Positions 46,331 through 59,266 of a stretch of DNA of 64,000 nucleotides are shown here, one piece after another (positions within the stretch are counted from its first letter, which is position 1; every line of letters begins with the position of its first letter). The translations under genes were made by a program, and so were the position numbers. The stretch lies in NCBI GenBank assembly GCA_014529385.2, contig CM043964.1, forward strand, positions 286,997-350,996, in the 5' to 3' direction. Source of the stretch: Adiantum capillus-veneris. Taxonomy: Eukaryota; Streptophyta; Polypodiopsida; Polypodiales; Pteridaceae. The notes below the pieces were generated by a model that saw nothing but the letters and a program-made list of their open reading frames with translations, had not been told where the DNA came from and ran no database searches.

Positions 46331-49300
46331 GAGTATAGGTTGGACAAGTGGTGGACCTTCAAGCTAGAGCATCCATGCTACTGGACATGATAGGTAGGGA
46401 ATCTAGTTGAATATTGTACGTATAATATATATGTAATAGATCTAGCTTGGACAAGTGGTGGACCTTGGAACAAAACCCCATGTAAAACATATCATGCACA
46501 TTCCAAGTGGTCAAAAACAATATCATTTAAGATATAGCCTTATAGGTTGGACAAGTGGTGGACCTTAACACCCAGATATTCTTCATATAATGACATAGAG
46601 TGGAAAACTGGTGAATCTTGAGACCAAACCATGCTACTAGCGATAATAGCTTGGACAAGTGGTGGACCTTGAAAGTAAACCGCCCATCTACGAAATATAG
46701 TGGGTTTAAGGTATTTCGATGGAGCCTATCATCTTGGAGACATCGTGCATCTTGCTTCTCTTCATGTTTCAATGGAGCCTATCTTGGACAAATGGTGGAG
46801 CATCCTTCTCTCCATGTTTCAATGGACCCTAGCTTGGACAAGTGGTGGACCTTTGCTTCTCTCTATTATTCAATAGAGTTAACTTGGACAAGTGGTGGAC
46901 CTTGGAACCAAACCGCCATGTAAAACCTATCATGGTCACTCCAAGTGGTGAGAGAGAATAACCTTTAAGATATAGCCTTATAGGTTGGACAAGTGGTGGA
47001 CCTTAACACCCTAATATTCTTAATATAATGACATAGAGAGAAAAAGTGGTGAATCTTGAGACAAAACCACTCATGCTACTAGCACTAATAGCTTGGACAA
47101 GTGGTGGACCTTGAACGTAAACCCCCCATGTTTCAATAGAGTTATCTTCGACAAATGGTGGAGCATCCTTCTCACCATGTTTCAATGGAGCCTAGCTTAG
47201 ACAAGTGGTGGACCTTTGCTTCTCTCTATGATTCAATAGAGTTAGCTTGGACAAGTGGTGGATCTTGGAACCAAAGCCCCATGTAAAACCTATCATGGTC
47301 ACTCCAAGTGGTAATAAAGAATAACCTTTAAGATGTAGCCTTATAGGTTGGACAAGTGGTGGACCTTAACACGCGCATATTCTTAATATAATGACATAGA
47401 GTGGAAAAATGGTGAATCTTGAGACAAAACCACTCATGCTACTAGTGATAATAGCTTGGACAAGTGGTGGACCTTGAATGTAAACCCCTCATCTACGACA
47501 TATCGTGGGTTTAATGTTTTTCAATGGAGCCTAGCATCTTGGAGACATGGTGCACCTTGCTTCTCCTCATGTTTCAATGGAGCCTACCTTGGACAAATGG
47601 TGGAGCATCCTTCTCTCCATGTTTCAATGGACCCTAGCTTAGACAAGGGGTGGACCTTTGCTTCTCTCTATCTTTTATTAGAGTTAGCTTGGACAAGTGG
47701 TGGACCTTGGAACCAAACCCCCATGTAAAACCTATCATAATCACTCCAAGTAGTAAGAAAGAATAACCTTTAAGATGTAGCCTTATAGGTTGGACAAGTG
47801 GTGGACCTTAACACCCACATATTCTTAATAAAAGTGGTGAGTCTTGAGACCAAACCACTCAGGCTATAACCAATAATAGCTTGGACAAGTGGTGGACCTT
47901 GAATGTAAACCCCTCATCTACGAAATATCGTGGGTTTAATGTATTTCGATGGAGCCTAGCATCTTGGAGACATGGTGCAGCTTGCTTCTCGTCATGTTTC
48001 AATGGAGCCTATCTTGGACAAATGGTGGAGCATCCTTCTCTCCATGTTTCAATGGACCCTAGCTTGGACAAGTGGTGGAGCTTTGCTTCTCTCTATTCTT
48101 CAATAGAGTTAGCTTGGACAAGTGGTGGACCTTGGAACCAAACCGCCATGTAAAACCTATCATGGTCACTCCAAGTGGTGAGAAAGAATAACCTTTAAGA
48201 TATAGCCTTATAGGTTGGACAACTGGTGGACCTTAACACCCTAATATTCTTAATATAATGACATAGAGTGAAAAAGTGGTGAATCTTGAGACAAAACCAC
48301 TCATGCTACTAGCACTAATAGCTTGGACAAGTGTTGGACCTTGAATGTAAACCCCTCATCTATGACATATCGTGGGTTTAATGTTTTTCGATGGAGCCTA
48401 GCATCTTGGAGACATGGTGCACGTTGCTTCTCCTCATGTTTCAATGGAGCCTACCTTGGACAAATGGTGGAGCATCCTTCTCTCCATGTTTCAATGGACC
48501 CTAGCTTAGACAAGGGGTGGACCTTTGCTTCTCTCTATGTTTCAATAGAGTTAGCTTGGACAAGTGGTGGACCTTGGAACGAAACCCCCATGTAAAACCT
48601 ATCATGGTCAATCCAAGTAGTAAGAAAGAATAACCTTTAAGATGTAGCCTTATAGGTTGGACAAGTGGTGGACCTTAACACTCACATATTCTTAATAAAA
48701 GTGGTGAATCTTGAGACCAAACCACTCAGGCTATAACCAATAATAGCTTGGACAAGTGGTGGACCTTGAATGTAAACCCCTCATCTACGAAATATCATGG
48801 GTTTAATGTATTTCGATGGAGCCTAGCATCTTCGAGACATGGTGCAGCTTGCTTCTCGTCATGTTTCAATGGAGCCTATCTTGGACAAATGGTGGAGCAT
48901 CCTTCTCTCCATGTTTCAATGGACCCTAGCTTGGACAAGTGGTGGAGCTTTGCTTCTCTCTATTATTCAATAGAGTTAGCTTGGACAAGTGGTGGACCTT
49001 GGAACCAAACCGCCATGTAAAACCTATCATGGTCACTCCAAGTGGTGAGAAAGAATAACCTTTAAGATATAGCCTTATAGGTTGGACAACTGGTGGACCT
49101 TAACACCCTAATATTCTTAATATAATGACATAGAGTGAAAAAGTGGTGAATCTTGAGACAAAACCACTCATGCTACTAGCACTAATAGCTTGGACAAGTG
49201 GTGGACCTTGAACGCAAACCCCTCATCTACGACATATCGTGGGTTTAATGTTTTTCGATGGAGCCTAGCATCTTGGAGACATGGTGCACCTTACTTCTCC

Positions 49301-52300
49301 TCATGTTTGAATGGAGCCTACCTTGGACAAATGGTGGAGCATCCTTCGCTCCATGTTTCAATGGACCCTAGCTTAGACAAGGGGTGGACCTTTGCTTCTC
49401 TCTATGTTTCAATAGAGTTATCTTGGACAAGTGGTGGACCTTGGAACCAAACCCCCATGTAAAACCTATCATGGTCAATCCAAGTAGTAAGAAAGAATAA
49501 CCTTTAAGATGTAGCCTTATAGGTTGGACAAGTGGTGGACCTTAACACTCACATATTCTTAATAAAAGTGGTGAATCTTGAGACCAAACCACTCAGGCTA
49601 TAACCAATAATAGCTTGGACAAGTGGTGGACCTTGAATGTAAACCCCTCATCTACGAAATATCGTGGGTTTAATGTATTTCGATGGAGCCTAGCATCTTG
49701 GAGACATGGTGCAGCTTGCTTCTCGTCATGTTTCAATGGAGCCTATTTTGGACAAATGGTGGAGCATCCTTCTCTCCATGTTTCAATGGACCCTAGCTTG
49801 GACAAGTGGTGGAGCTTTGCTTCTCTCTATTATTCAATAGAGTTAGCTTGGACAAGTGGTGGACCTTGGAACCAAAACGCCATGTAAAACCTATCATGGT
49901 CACTCCAAGTGGTGAGAAAGAATAACCTTTAAGATATAGCCTTATAGGTTGGACAAGTGGTGGACCTTAACACCCTAATATTCTTAATATAATGACATAG
50001 AGTGAAAAAGTGGTGAATCTTGAGACAAAACCACTCATGCTACTAGCACTAATAGCTTGGACAAGTGGTGGACCTTGAACGCAAACACCCCATGTTTCAA
50101 TAGAGTTAGCTTTGACAAATGGTGGAGCATCCTTCTCTCCATGTTTCAATGGAGCATAGCTTAGACAAGTGGTGGACCTTTGCTTCTCTCTATGATTCAA
50201 TAGAGTTAGCTTGGACAAGTGGTGGATCTTGGAACCAAAGCCCCATGTAAAACCTATCATGGTCACTCCAAGTGGTAATAAAGAATAACCTTTAAGATGT
50301 AGCCTTATAGGTTGGACAAGTGGTGGACCTTAACACGCGCATATTCTTAATATAATGACATAGAGTGGAAAAATGGTGAATCTTGAGACAAAACCACTCA
50401 TGCTACTAGTGATAATAGCTTGTAGAAGTGGTGGACCTGGAATGTAAACCCCTCATCTACGACATATCGTGGGTTTAATGTTTTTCAATGGAGCCTAGCA
50501 TCTTGGAGACATGGTGCACCTTGCTTCTCCTCATGTTTCAATGGAGCCTACCTTGGACAAATGGTGGAGCATCCTTCTCTCCATGTTTCAATGGACCCTA
50601 GCTTAGACAAGGGGTGGACCTTTGCTTCTCTCAATCTTTCATTAGAGTTATCTTGGACAAGTGGTGGACCTTGGAACCAAACCCCCATGTAAAACCTATC
50701 ATAATCACTCCAAGTAGTAAGAAAGAATAACCTTTAAGATGTAGCCTTATAGGTTGGACAAGTGGTGGACCTTAACACCCACATATTCTTAATAAAAGTG
50801 GTGAATCTTGAGACCAAACCACTCAGGCTATAACCAATAATAGCTTGGACTAGTGGTGGACCTTGAATGTAAACCCCTCATCTATGAAATATCGTGGGTT
50901 TAATGTATTTCGATGGAGCCTAGCATCTTGGAGACATGGTGCAGCTTGCTTCTCGTCATGTTTCAATGGAGCCTATCTTGGACAAATGGTGGAGCATCCT
51001 TCTCTCCATGTTTCAATGTACCCTAGCTTGGACAAGTGGTGGATCTTTGCTTCTCTCTATTATTCAATAGAGTTAGCTTGGACAAGTGGTGGACCTTGGA
51101 ACCAAACCGCCATGTAAAACCTATCATGGTCACTCCAAGTGGTGAGAAAGAATAACCTTTAAGATGTAGCCTTATAGGTTGGACAAGTGGTGGACCTTAA
51201 CATGCGCATATTCTTAATATAATGACATAGAGTGGAAAAGTGGTGAATCTTGAGACCAAACCACTCATGCTACTAGCACTAATAGCTTGGACAAGTGTTG
51301 GACCTTGAATGTAAACCCCTCATCTACGACATATTGTGGGTTTAATGTTTTTCGATGGAGCCTAGCATCTTGGAGACATGGTGCACGTTGCTTCTCCTCA
51401 TGTTTCAATGGAGCCTACCTTGGACAAATGGTGGAGCATCCTTCTCTCCATGTTTCAATGGACCCTAGCTTAGACAAGGGGTGGACCTTTGCTTCTCTCT
51501 ATGTTTCAATAGAGTTAGCTTGGACAGGTGGTGGACCTTGGAACCAAACCCCCATGTAAAACCTATCATGGTCACTCCAAGTAGTAAGAAAGAATAACCT
51601 TTAAGATGTAGCCTTATAGGTTGGACAAGTGGTGGACCTTAACACGCACATATTCTTAATAAAAGTGGTGAATCTTGAGACCAAACCACTCAGGCTACTA
51701 GCAATAATAGCTTGGACAAGTGGTGGACCTTGAATGTAAACCCCTCATCTACGAAATATCGTGGGTTTAATGTATTTCGATGGAGCCTAGCATCTTAGAG
51801 ACATGGTGCAGCTTGCTTCTCGTCATGTTTCAATGGAGCCTATCTTGGACAAATGGTGGAGCATCCTTCTCTCCATGTTTCAATGGACCCTAGGTTGGAC
51901 AAGTGGTGGACCTTTGTTTCTCTCTATGTTTCAATAGAGTTAGCTTGGACAAGTGGTGGACCTTGAAACCAAACCCCCATGTAAAACCTATCATGGTCAC
52001 TCCAAGTGGTAATAAAGAATAACCTTTAAGATGTAGCCTTATAGGTTGGACAAGTGGTGGACCTTAACATGCGCATATTCTTAATATAATGACATAGAGT
52101 GGAAAAGTGGTGAATCTTGAGACCAAACCACTCATGCTACTACCAATAATAGGTTGGACAAGTGTTGGAACTTGAATGTAAACCCCTCATCTACGACATA
52201 TCATGGGTTTAATATTTTTCGATGGAGCCTAGCATCTTAGAGACATGGTGCACCTTGCTTCTCCTCATGTTTCAATGGAGCCTACCTTGGACAAATGGTG

Positions 52301-55300
52301 GAGCATCCTTCTCTCCATGTTTCAATGGACCCTAGCTTAGACAAGGGGTGGACCTTTGCTTCTCTCTATGTTTCAATAGAGTTAGCTTGGACAAGTGGTG
52401 GACCTTGGAACCAAACCCCCATGTAAAACCTATCATGGTCACTCCAAGTAGTAAGAAAGAATAACCTTTAAGATGTAGCCTTATAGGTTGGACAAGTGGT
52501 GGACCTTAACACCCACATATTCTTAATAAAAGTGGTGAATCTTGAGACCAAACCACTCAGGCTACTAGCAATAATAGCTTGGACAAGTGGTGGACCTTGA
52601 ATGTAAACCCCTCATCTACGAAATATCGTGGGTTTAATGTATTTCGATGGAGCCTAGCATCTTGGAGACATGGTGCAGCTTGCTTCTCGTCATGTTTCTA
52701 TGGAGCCTATCTTGGACAAATGGTGGAGCATCCTTCTCTCCATGTTTCAATGGACCCTAGCTTGGACAAGTGGTGGACCTTTGTTTCTCTCTATGTTTCA
52801 ATAGAGTTAGCTTGGACAAGTGGTGGACCTTGGAACCAAACCCCCATGTAAAACCTATCATGGTCACTCCAAGTGGTAATAAAGAATAACCTTTAAGATG
52901 TAGCCTTATAGGTTGGACAAGTGGTGGACCTTAACACGCGCATATTCTTAATATAATGACATAGAGTGAAAAAGTGGTGAATCTTGAGACAAAACCACTC
53001 ATGCTACTAGCACTAATAGCTTGGACAAGTGTTGGACCTTGAATGTAAACCCCTCATCTACGACATATTGTGGGTTTAATTTTTTTCGATGGAGCCTAGC
53101 ATCTTGGAGACATGGTGCACGTTGCTTCTCCTCATGTTTCAATGGAGCCTACCTTGGACAAATGGTGGAGCATCCTTCTCTCCATGTTTCAATGGACCCT
53201 AGCTTAGACAAGGGGTGGACCTTTGCTTCTCTCTATGTTTCAATAGAGTTAGCTTGGACAGGTGGTGGACCTTGGAACCAAACCCCCATGTAAAACCTAT
53301 CATGGTCACTCCAAGTAGTAAGAAAGAATAACCTTTAAGATGTAGCCTTATAGGTTGGACAAGTGGTGGACCTTAACACGCACATATTCTTAATAAAAGT
53401 GGTGAATCTTGAGACCAAACCACTCAGGCTACTAGCAATAATAGCTTGGACAAGTGGTGGACCTTGAATGTAAACCCCTCATCTACGAAATATCATGGGT
53501 TTAATGTATTTCGATGGAGCCTAGCATCTTAGAGACATGGTGCAGCTTGCTTCTCGTCATGTTTCAATGGAGCCTATCTTGGACAAATGGTGGAGCATCC
53601 TTCTCTCCATGTTTCAATGGACCCTAGGTTGGACAAGTGGTGGACCTTTGTTTCTCTCTATGTTTCAATAGAGTTAGCTTGGACAAGTGGTGGACCTTGG
53701 AACCAAACCCCCATGTAAAACCTATCATGGTCACTCCAAGTGGTAATAAAGAATAACCTTTAAGATGTAGCCTTATAGGTTGGACAAGTGGTGGACCTTA
53801 ACATGCGCATATTCTTAATATAATGACATAGAGTGGAAAAGTGGTGAATCTTGAGACCAAACCACTCAGGCTACTACCAATAATAGGTTGGACAAGTGTT
53901 GGAACTTGAATGTAAACCCCTCATCTACGACATATCATGGGTTTAATATTTTTCGATGGAGCCTAGCATCTTGGAGTCATGGTGCACCTTGATTCTCCTC
54001 ATGTTTCAATGGAGCCTACCTTGGACAAATGGTGGAGCATCCTTCTCTCCATGTTTCAATGGACCCTAGCTTAGACAAGGGGTGGACCTTTGCTTCTCTC
54101 TATGTTTCAATAGAGTTAGCTTGGACAAGTGGTGGACCTTGGAACCAAACCCCCATGTAAAACCTATCATGGTCACTCCAAGTAGTAAGAAAGAATAACC
54201 TTTAAGATGTAGCCTTATAGGTTGGACAAGTGGTGGACCTTAACACCCACATATTCTTAATAAAAGTGGTGAATCTTGAGACCAAACCACTCACGCTACT
54301 AGCAATAATAGCTAGGATAACCATTAAGATATAGTCTTTCAAGGGGTGAGAAAGAATAACCATTAAGATATAGTCTTATAGGTTGGACAAGTGGTGGATC
54401 TTAACACCCAAATATTCTTAATATAATGATAGAGAGTGGAAAAGTGGTGAATCTTGAGAGCAAACCACTCATGCTACTAGCGATAATAGGTTGGACAAAT
54501 TGTTGATCTTGAATGTAAACTCCCCATGTACAAAATAACGTGGGTTTAAGGTATTTCGATGGAGGCTAGCATCTTGGAGATATGGTGCAGCTTGCTTTTC
54601 TTCATGTTTCAATGGAGTCTATCTTGGACAAATGGTGGAGCATCCTTCTCTCCATGTTTCAATAGACCCTAGCTTAGACAAGTGGTGGACCTTTGCTTCT
54701 CTCTATGTTTCAATAGAGTTATCTTGGACAAGTGGTGGACCTTGGAACCAAATCCCCATGTAAAACCTTTCATGGTCACTCCAAGTGGTCAGAAAGAATA
54801 ACGATTAAGATATAGTCTTATAGGTTGGACAAGTGGTGGACCTTAATACCCAAATATTCTTAATATAATAACACAGAGTGAAAAAGTGGTGAATCTTGAG
54901 ACCAAACCCCTCATGCTACTAGCGTTAATAGGTTGGACAACTGGTGGACCTTGAATGTAAACCTTCCATGTTTCAATAGAGTTAGCTTCGACAAATGGTG
55001 GAGCATCCTTCTCTCCATGTTTCAATGGAGCCTAGCTTGGACAAGTGGTGGACCTTTTGCTTCTCTCTATGAGAAGAATAAAGTTAGCTTGGATAAGTGG
55101 TGGACCTTGGAACCAAACCCCTATGTAAAACATATCATGGACATTTCAAGTGGTGAGAAAGAATACCCTTTAAGATATACGCTTATAGGTTGGACAAGTG
55201 GTCGACCTTAACACCTAGATCTTCTTTATATAATGACATAGAGTGGAAAAGGGGTGAATCTTGAGACCAAACCACTCATGCTACTAGGGATAATAGCTTG

Positions 55301-57930
55301 GAAAAGTGACTGACCTTGACGTGAAACCCCACATGTAAACAATATCGTGGGTTTAAGGTATTTCAATGGATCCTAGAATCTTGGAGACATGGTGCAACTT
55401 GCTTCTTTTCATATTTCAATGAAGCCTATCTTCCACCAATGGGGGATCATCCTTCTCTAAATGTCTCAGTGGAGCCTAGCTTGGACAAGTGGTGGACCTT
55501 TGCTTCTCTCTATGTTTCCATAGAGTTAGCTTGGACAAGTGGTGGACCTTGAAACCAAACCCCCATGTAAAACATATCATGGTCATTCCAAGTGGTGAGA
55601 AATAATACCCTTTAAGATCTAGCCTTATAGGTTGGACAAGTGGTCGACCTTAGAACCTAGATCTTCATAATATAACGACATAGAGTGGAAAAGTGGTAAA
55701 TCTTGAGACCCAACCACTCATGCTACTAGGGATAATAGCTTGGAAAAGTGACTGACCTTGACGTTAAACCCCACATGTAAACAATATCGTGGGTTTAAGG
55801 TATTTCAATGGATCCTAGAATCTTGGAGAAATGTTGCAGATTGCTTCCCTTCATGTTTCAATGGAGCCTATCTTGGACAAATGGTGGAGCATCCTTCTCT
55901 CCATGTTTCAATGGAGCCTAGCTTGGACAAGTGGTGGACCTTTGCTTCTCTCTATGTTTCAATAGAGTTAGCTTGGACAAGTGGTGGGCCTTGGAACCAA
56001 AATCCCATGTAAAACCTATCTTGGTAACTCCAAGTGGTGAGAAAGAATAAAGTTTAAGATATGGCCTTATAGGTTGGACAAGTGGTGGACCTTAGCACCC
56101 ATATATTCTTAATAGAATGACATAGAGTGGAAAAATGGTGAATCTTGAGACCAAACCACTCATGCTACTAGAGATAATAGGTTGGACAAGTGGTGGACCT
56201 TGAATGTAAACCCCCCATGTACAAAATATCATGGGTTTGAGGTATTTCAATGGAGCCTAGCATCTTGGAGACATGGTGTAGCTTGCTTCTCTTCATGTTT
56301 CAATGGAGCGTATCTTGGACAAATGGTGGACCTTTGATTCTCTCTATGTTTCAATAGAGTTAGCTTGGACAAGTGGTGGACCTTGAAACAAAACCCCCAT
56401 GTAAAACCTATGCTGGTCACTCCAAGTGGTGAGAAAGAATAACCCTTAAGATATAGCCTTATAGGTTGGACAAGTGGTGGACCTTAACACCCGAATATTC
56501 TTAATATAATGACATAGAGTGAAAAAGTGGTGAATCTTGAGACCAAACCACTCATGCTACTAGCGTTAATAGGTTGGACAAGTGGTGGACCTTGAATGTA
56601 AACCCCCCATGTTTCAATAGAGTTAGCTTCGACAAATGGTAGAGGATTCTTCTCTCCATGTTTCAATGGAGCCTAGCTTGGACAAGTGGTGGACCTTTGT
56701 TTCTCTCTATGTTTCAATAGAGTTAGCTTGGACAAGTGGTGGACCTTGGAGCCAAACCCCCATGTAAAACATATCATGGACATTTCAAGTGGTGAGAAAG
56801 AATACCCTTTAAGATATACCCTTATAGGTTGGACAAGTGGTCGACCTTGACACTCAGATCTTCTTAACGTAATGACATAGAGTGGAAAAGTGATGAATCT
56901 TCAGACCAAACCTCTCATGCTACTAGAGATAATAGGTTGGACAAGTGGTGGACCTTGAATGTAAACTCCCTATGTACAAAATATCATGGGTTTAAGGTAT
57001 TTCAATGGATCTTAGCATCTTGGAGACATGGTGCAGCTTGCTTCTCTTCATGTTTCAATGGAGCCTATCTTGGACAAATGGTGGAGCATCCTTCTCTCCA
57101 TGTTTCAATGGACCCTAGCTTAGACAAGTGGTGGACCTTTACTTCTCTCTATGTTTCAATAGAGTTAGCTTGGACAAGTGGTGGAACTTGGAACCAAACC
57201 CCCATGTAAAACCTATCATGGTCATTCCAAGTGGTGAGAAAGAATACCCTTTAAGATATAGCCTTATAGGTTGGACAAGTGGTGGACCTTAACACCCAGA
57301 TCTTCTTAATATAATGACATAGAGTAGAAAAGTGGTGAATCTTGACATCAAACCACTCATGCTACTAGTGATAATAGGCTGGACAAGTGGTGGACCTTGA
57401 ATGTAAACCCCCCATGTACAAAATATCATGGGTTTAAGATATTTCAATGGAGCCTAGCATTTTGGAGACATGGTGCAGCTTGCTTCTCTTCATGTTTCAA
57501 TCAAACCTAGCTTGGACAAATGGTGGAGCATCCTTCTCTCCATGTTTCAATGGAGCCTAGCTTGGACAAGTGGTGGACCTTTGATTCTCTCTATGTTTCA
57601 ATAGAGTTAGCTTGGACAAGTGGTGGACCTTGGAACCGTACCCCTATGTAAAACCCATCATGTGCATTCCAAGTGGTGGTAAATAATACCATTTAAGATA
57701 TAGCCTTATAGGTTGGACAAGTGGTGGACCTTTGCTTCTCTCTATGTTTCAATATAGTTAGCCTATATTAGACAATTAGTAGACCTCCAATCTCTCCATG
57801 TTGTCTAGAGCTAAGCTTGGACAAGTGGTGGACCTTACTTCTCCCTTCCCTTAGTTTACTAGCTTAAATGATCACTATGTATACTTGCTTAGATCTAGCT
57901 TGAACAAGTGGTGGAACTTGTATTCACACA
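46331..57930. repeat. Minisatellite block B with higher-order repeat structure
   Basis: Equivalent TTGGACAAG positions occur at 46651, 47093, 47456, 47881, 48323, 48748, 49190, 49615, 50057, 50420, 50845, 51287, 51712, 52154, 52579, 53021, 53446 and 53888. Spacings are 442, 363, then alternating 425 and 442, giving an 867-bp dimer. After 54,300 the units are more diverged (54491, 54933, 55298, 55740, 56182, 56574, 56937, 57379), again with 442- and 363-bp spacings. Each unit contains five or six copies of TGGACAAGTGGTGGACCTTG variants. A 90-codon frame recurs in each unit but starts at TTG and is a by-product. Confidence 0.95.
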
Positions 57931-57974
57931 AACTTAATCCATTACAAAAAAGTATATGTTAAAATAACATTTGG

Positions 57975-57989
57975 TTTTTTTCGTTTCAG
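57975..57989 (+). promoter_or_regulatory. Splice acceptor before the ParB/methyltransferase/SET start codon
   Basis: TTTTTTTCGTTTCAG precedes GAAAG and ATG at 57995. As in the divergent gene, the coding sequence begins just after a strong acceptor, implying an upstream exon and a minisatellite-filled first intron. Confidence 0.6.
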
Positions 57990-57994
57990 GAAAG

Positions 57995-59182
57995 ATGGCT
58001 CCAGAAAAACAGGTTGCAAGGGTTGCTGTCTCAGTTGACTATACTTGCAATGATCTTAGGAAATGGTATTTGGACATACATGGTATAGAGGGTGCACAAT
58101 TTCATAAGGTGCATCTATTTATTACCGAAAAGGAGAATGACAGCTTGTTTGAAGATGTTGGACAAGTTGTGGAAGCATCTGTCGCTGTAGTTGATAGTCA
58201 TCCAGAGGTGGAATGCATTGACATTCTAGTTCCAATGAATCTAGAATTTCAACTATCTCCAGGAGCATATGCATTGGAGCGCATGTCTAGAAACAAAGAA
58301 GAGACAATGTTTTCTCGAGGATGGAAGTTTGCAGAATCAAATCCAAATATCACAGCAGATCAACTTCAAAGCTCCATCATTGCCACACTACAACGAAAAA
58401 AGGTGAAAGCTTCACGACCACCATCCACAAAGAAGCAAGCAAAAGTGCAGAAAGTAGAAGCTAAGCGAACTAGCTCCATTTTGGATGTAGACAAGGCATC
58501 TTTGGCATCCTCATCAACAGAGGGTTCAATGTCAAAGATGAGAATTGTGGATCCAGATGTTTTAGAAGCTGAGGCCATGAAAGGACAAGAAAAAGATAAA
58601 GGTGGAATGAATAAGTACATAAATTATTTTCCTTTCCAATATAGGGAATTTGATATCCCTATTCAAAATTGTTGGCTTGCTCCTGATCACTATAATGCAC
58701 GTATTATGGATAAAAAACACGTTGAAAGTGTGTTATTTGGATTTTCACGGAGTACGACCAAGCCTGCAGCATGTGCATATTTGATGCCTGTTCAAAATGC
58801 AAAATCAAAGAAGGGGACTCCTTTGGCAGTAGAAGAGGTAGAGGAGCAAAAAATTAAAGATTATCATTATTGGATTCTTGATGGGCAGCATTCAATCTAT
58901 GCTGCAAAAGTTTTGCTTCACAATGAACAAAACAACAAAGAGATCTTTGAAAGACTGATTAGCGTGTATAAATTTAGAACGGCTCGCATTGTTGTGAATG
59001 CTCCTCCATTTGTTGCAACTGCTATATCTGCCATTGCAAATGAGGAGGCTCAGGCATTGTATGTCAAGCAACCTTACAGCCAAACATTGAGACATTTACG
59101 GAGTCAATGGATCTTCTCAGGACGACCACCAAAGGCAGCAAGTGGAATTGCAGAGGGACATGCATCTCGTGCCGGATGGGAT
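57995..59182 (+). CDS. ParB-like domain, exon 1 of a ParB / DNA methyltransferase-like / SET gene
   Basis: The ATG at 57995 (MAPEKQVARVAVSVDY) follows an acceptor. The 396 codons end in phase 0 at a GTAAGT donor. Residues 1-140 are an unrecognised N-terminal domain. Residues 140-205 are a Lys/Ser-rich linker. Residues 210-330 match a ParB/Srx-type domain: FDIPIQNCWLAPDHYNARI, a HVESVLFGF helix, then YHYWILDGQHSIYAAKVLL, the DGQHR-like box. ParB-type domains bind DNA and can be CTPases or nucleases, and in bacteria are sometimes fused to adenine methylases. The exon is open throughout. It is the upstream part of the interrupted gene to 63799. Confidence 0.65.
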
Positions 59183-59266
59183 GTAAGTTATTTTCTTTGT
59201 CTTTTTGATAGTGTTTAATTAACAAATCTTGCTCAATAGTTTAATTATTTCTCTATTTCTTTTTAG

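Noticed and set aside
47456-53293. A 90-codon ORF repeated in every satellite unit (DKWWTLNVNPSS...)
   Set aside because: It starts at TTG, not ATG. It is open only because the repeat core is 7 codons of LDKWWTL. Units of 363 bp lack it, and there is no sign of selection on protein.
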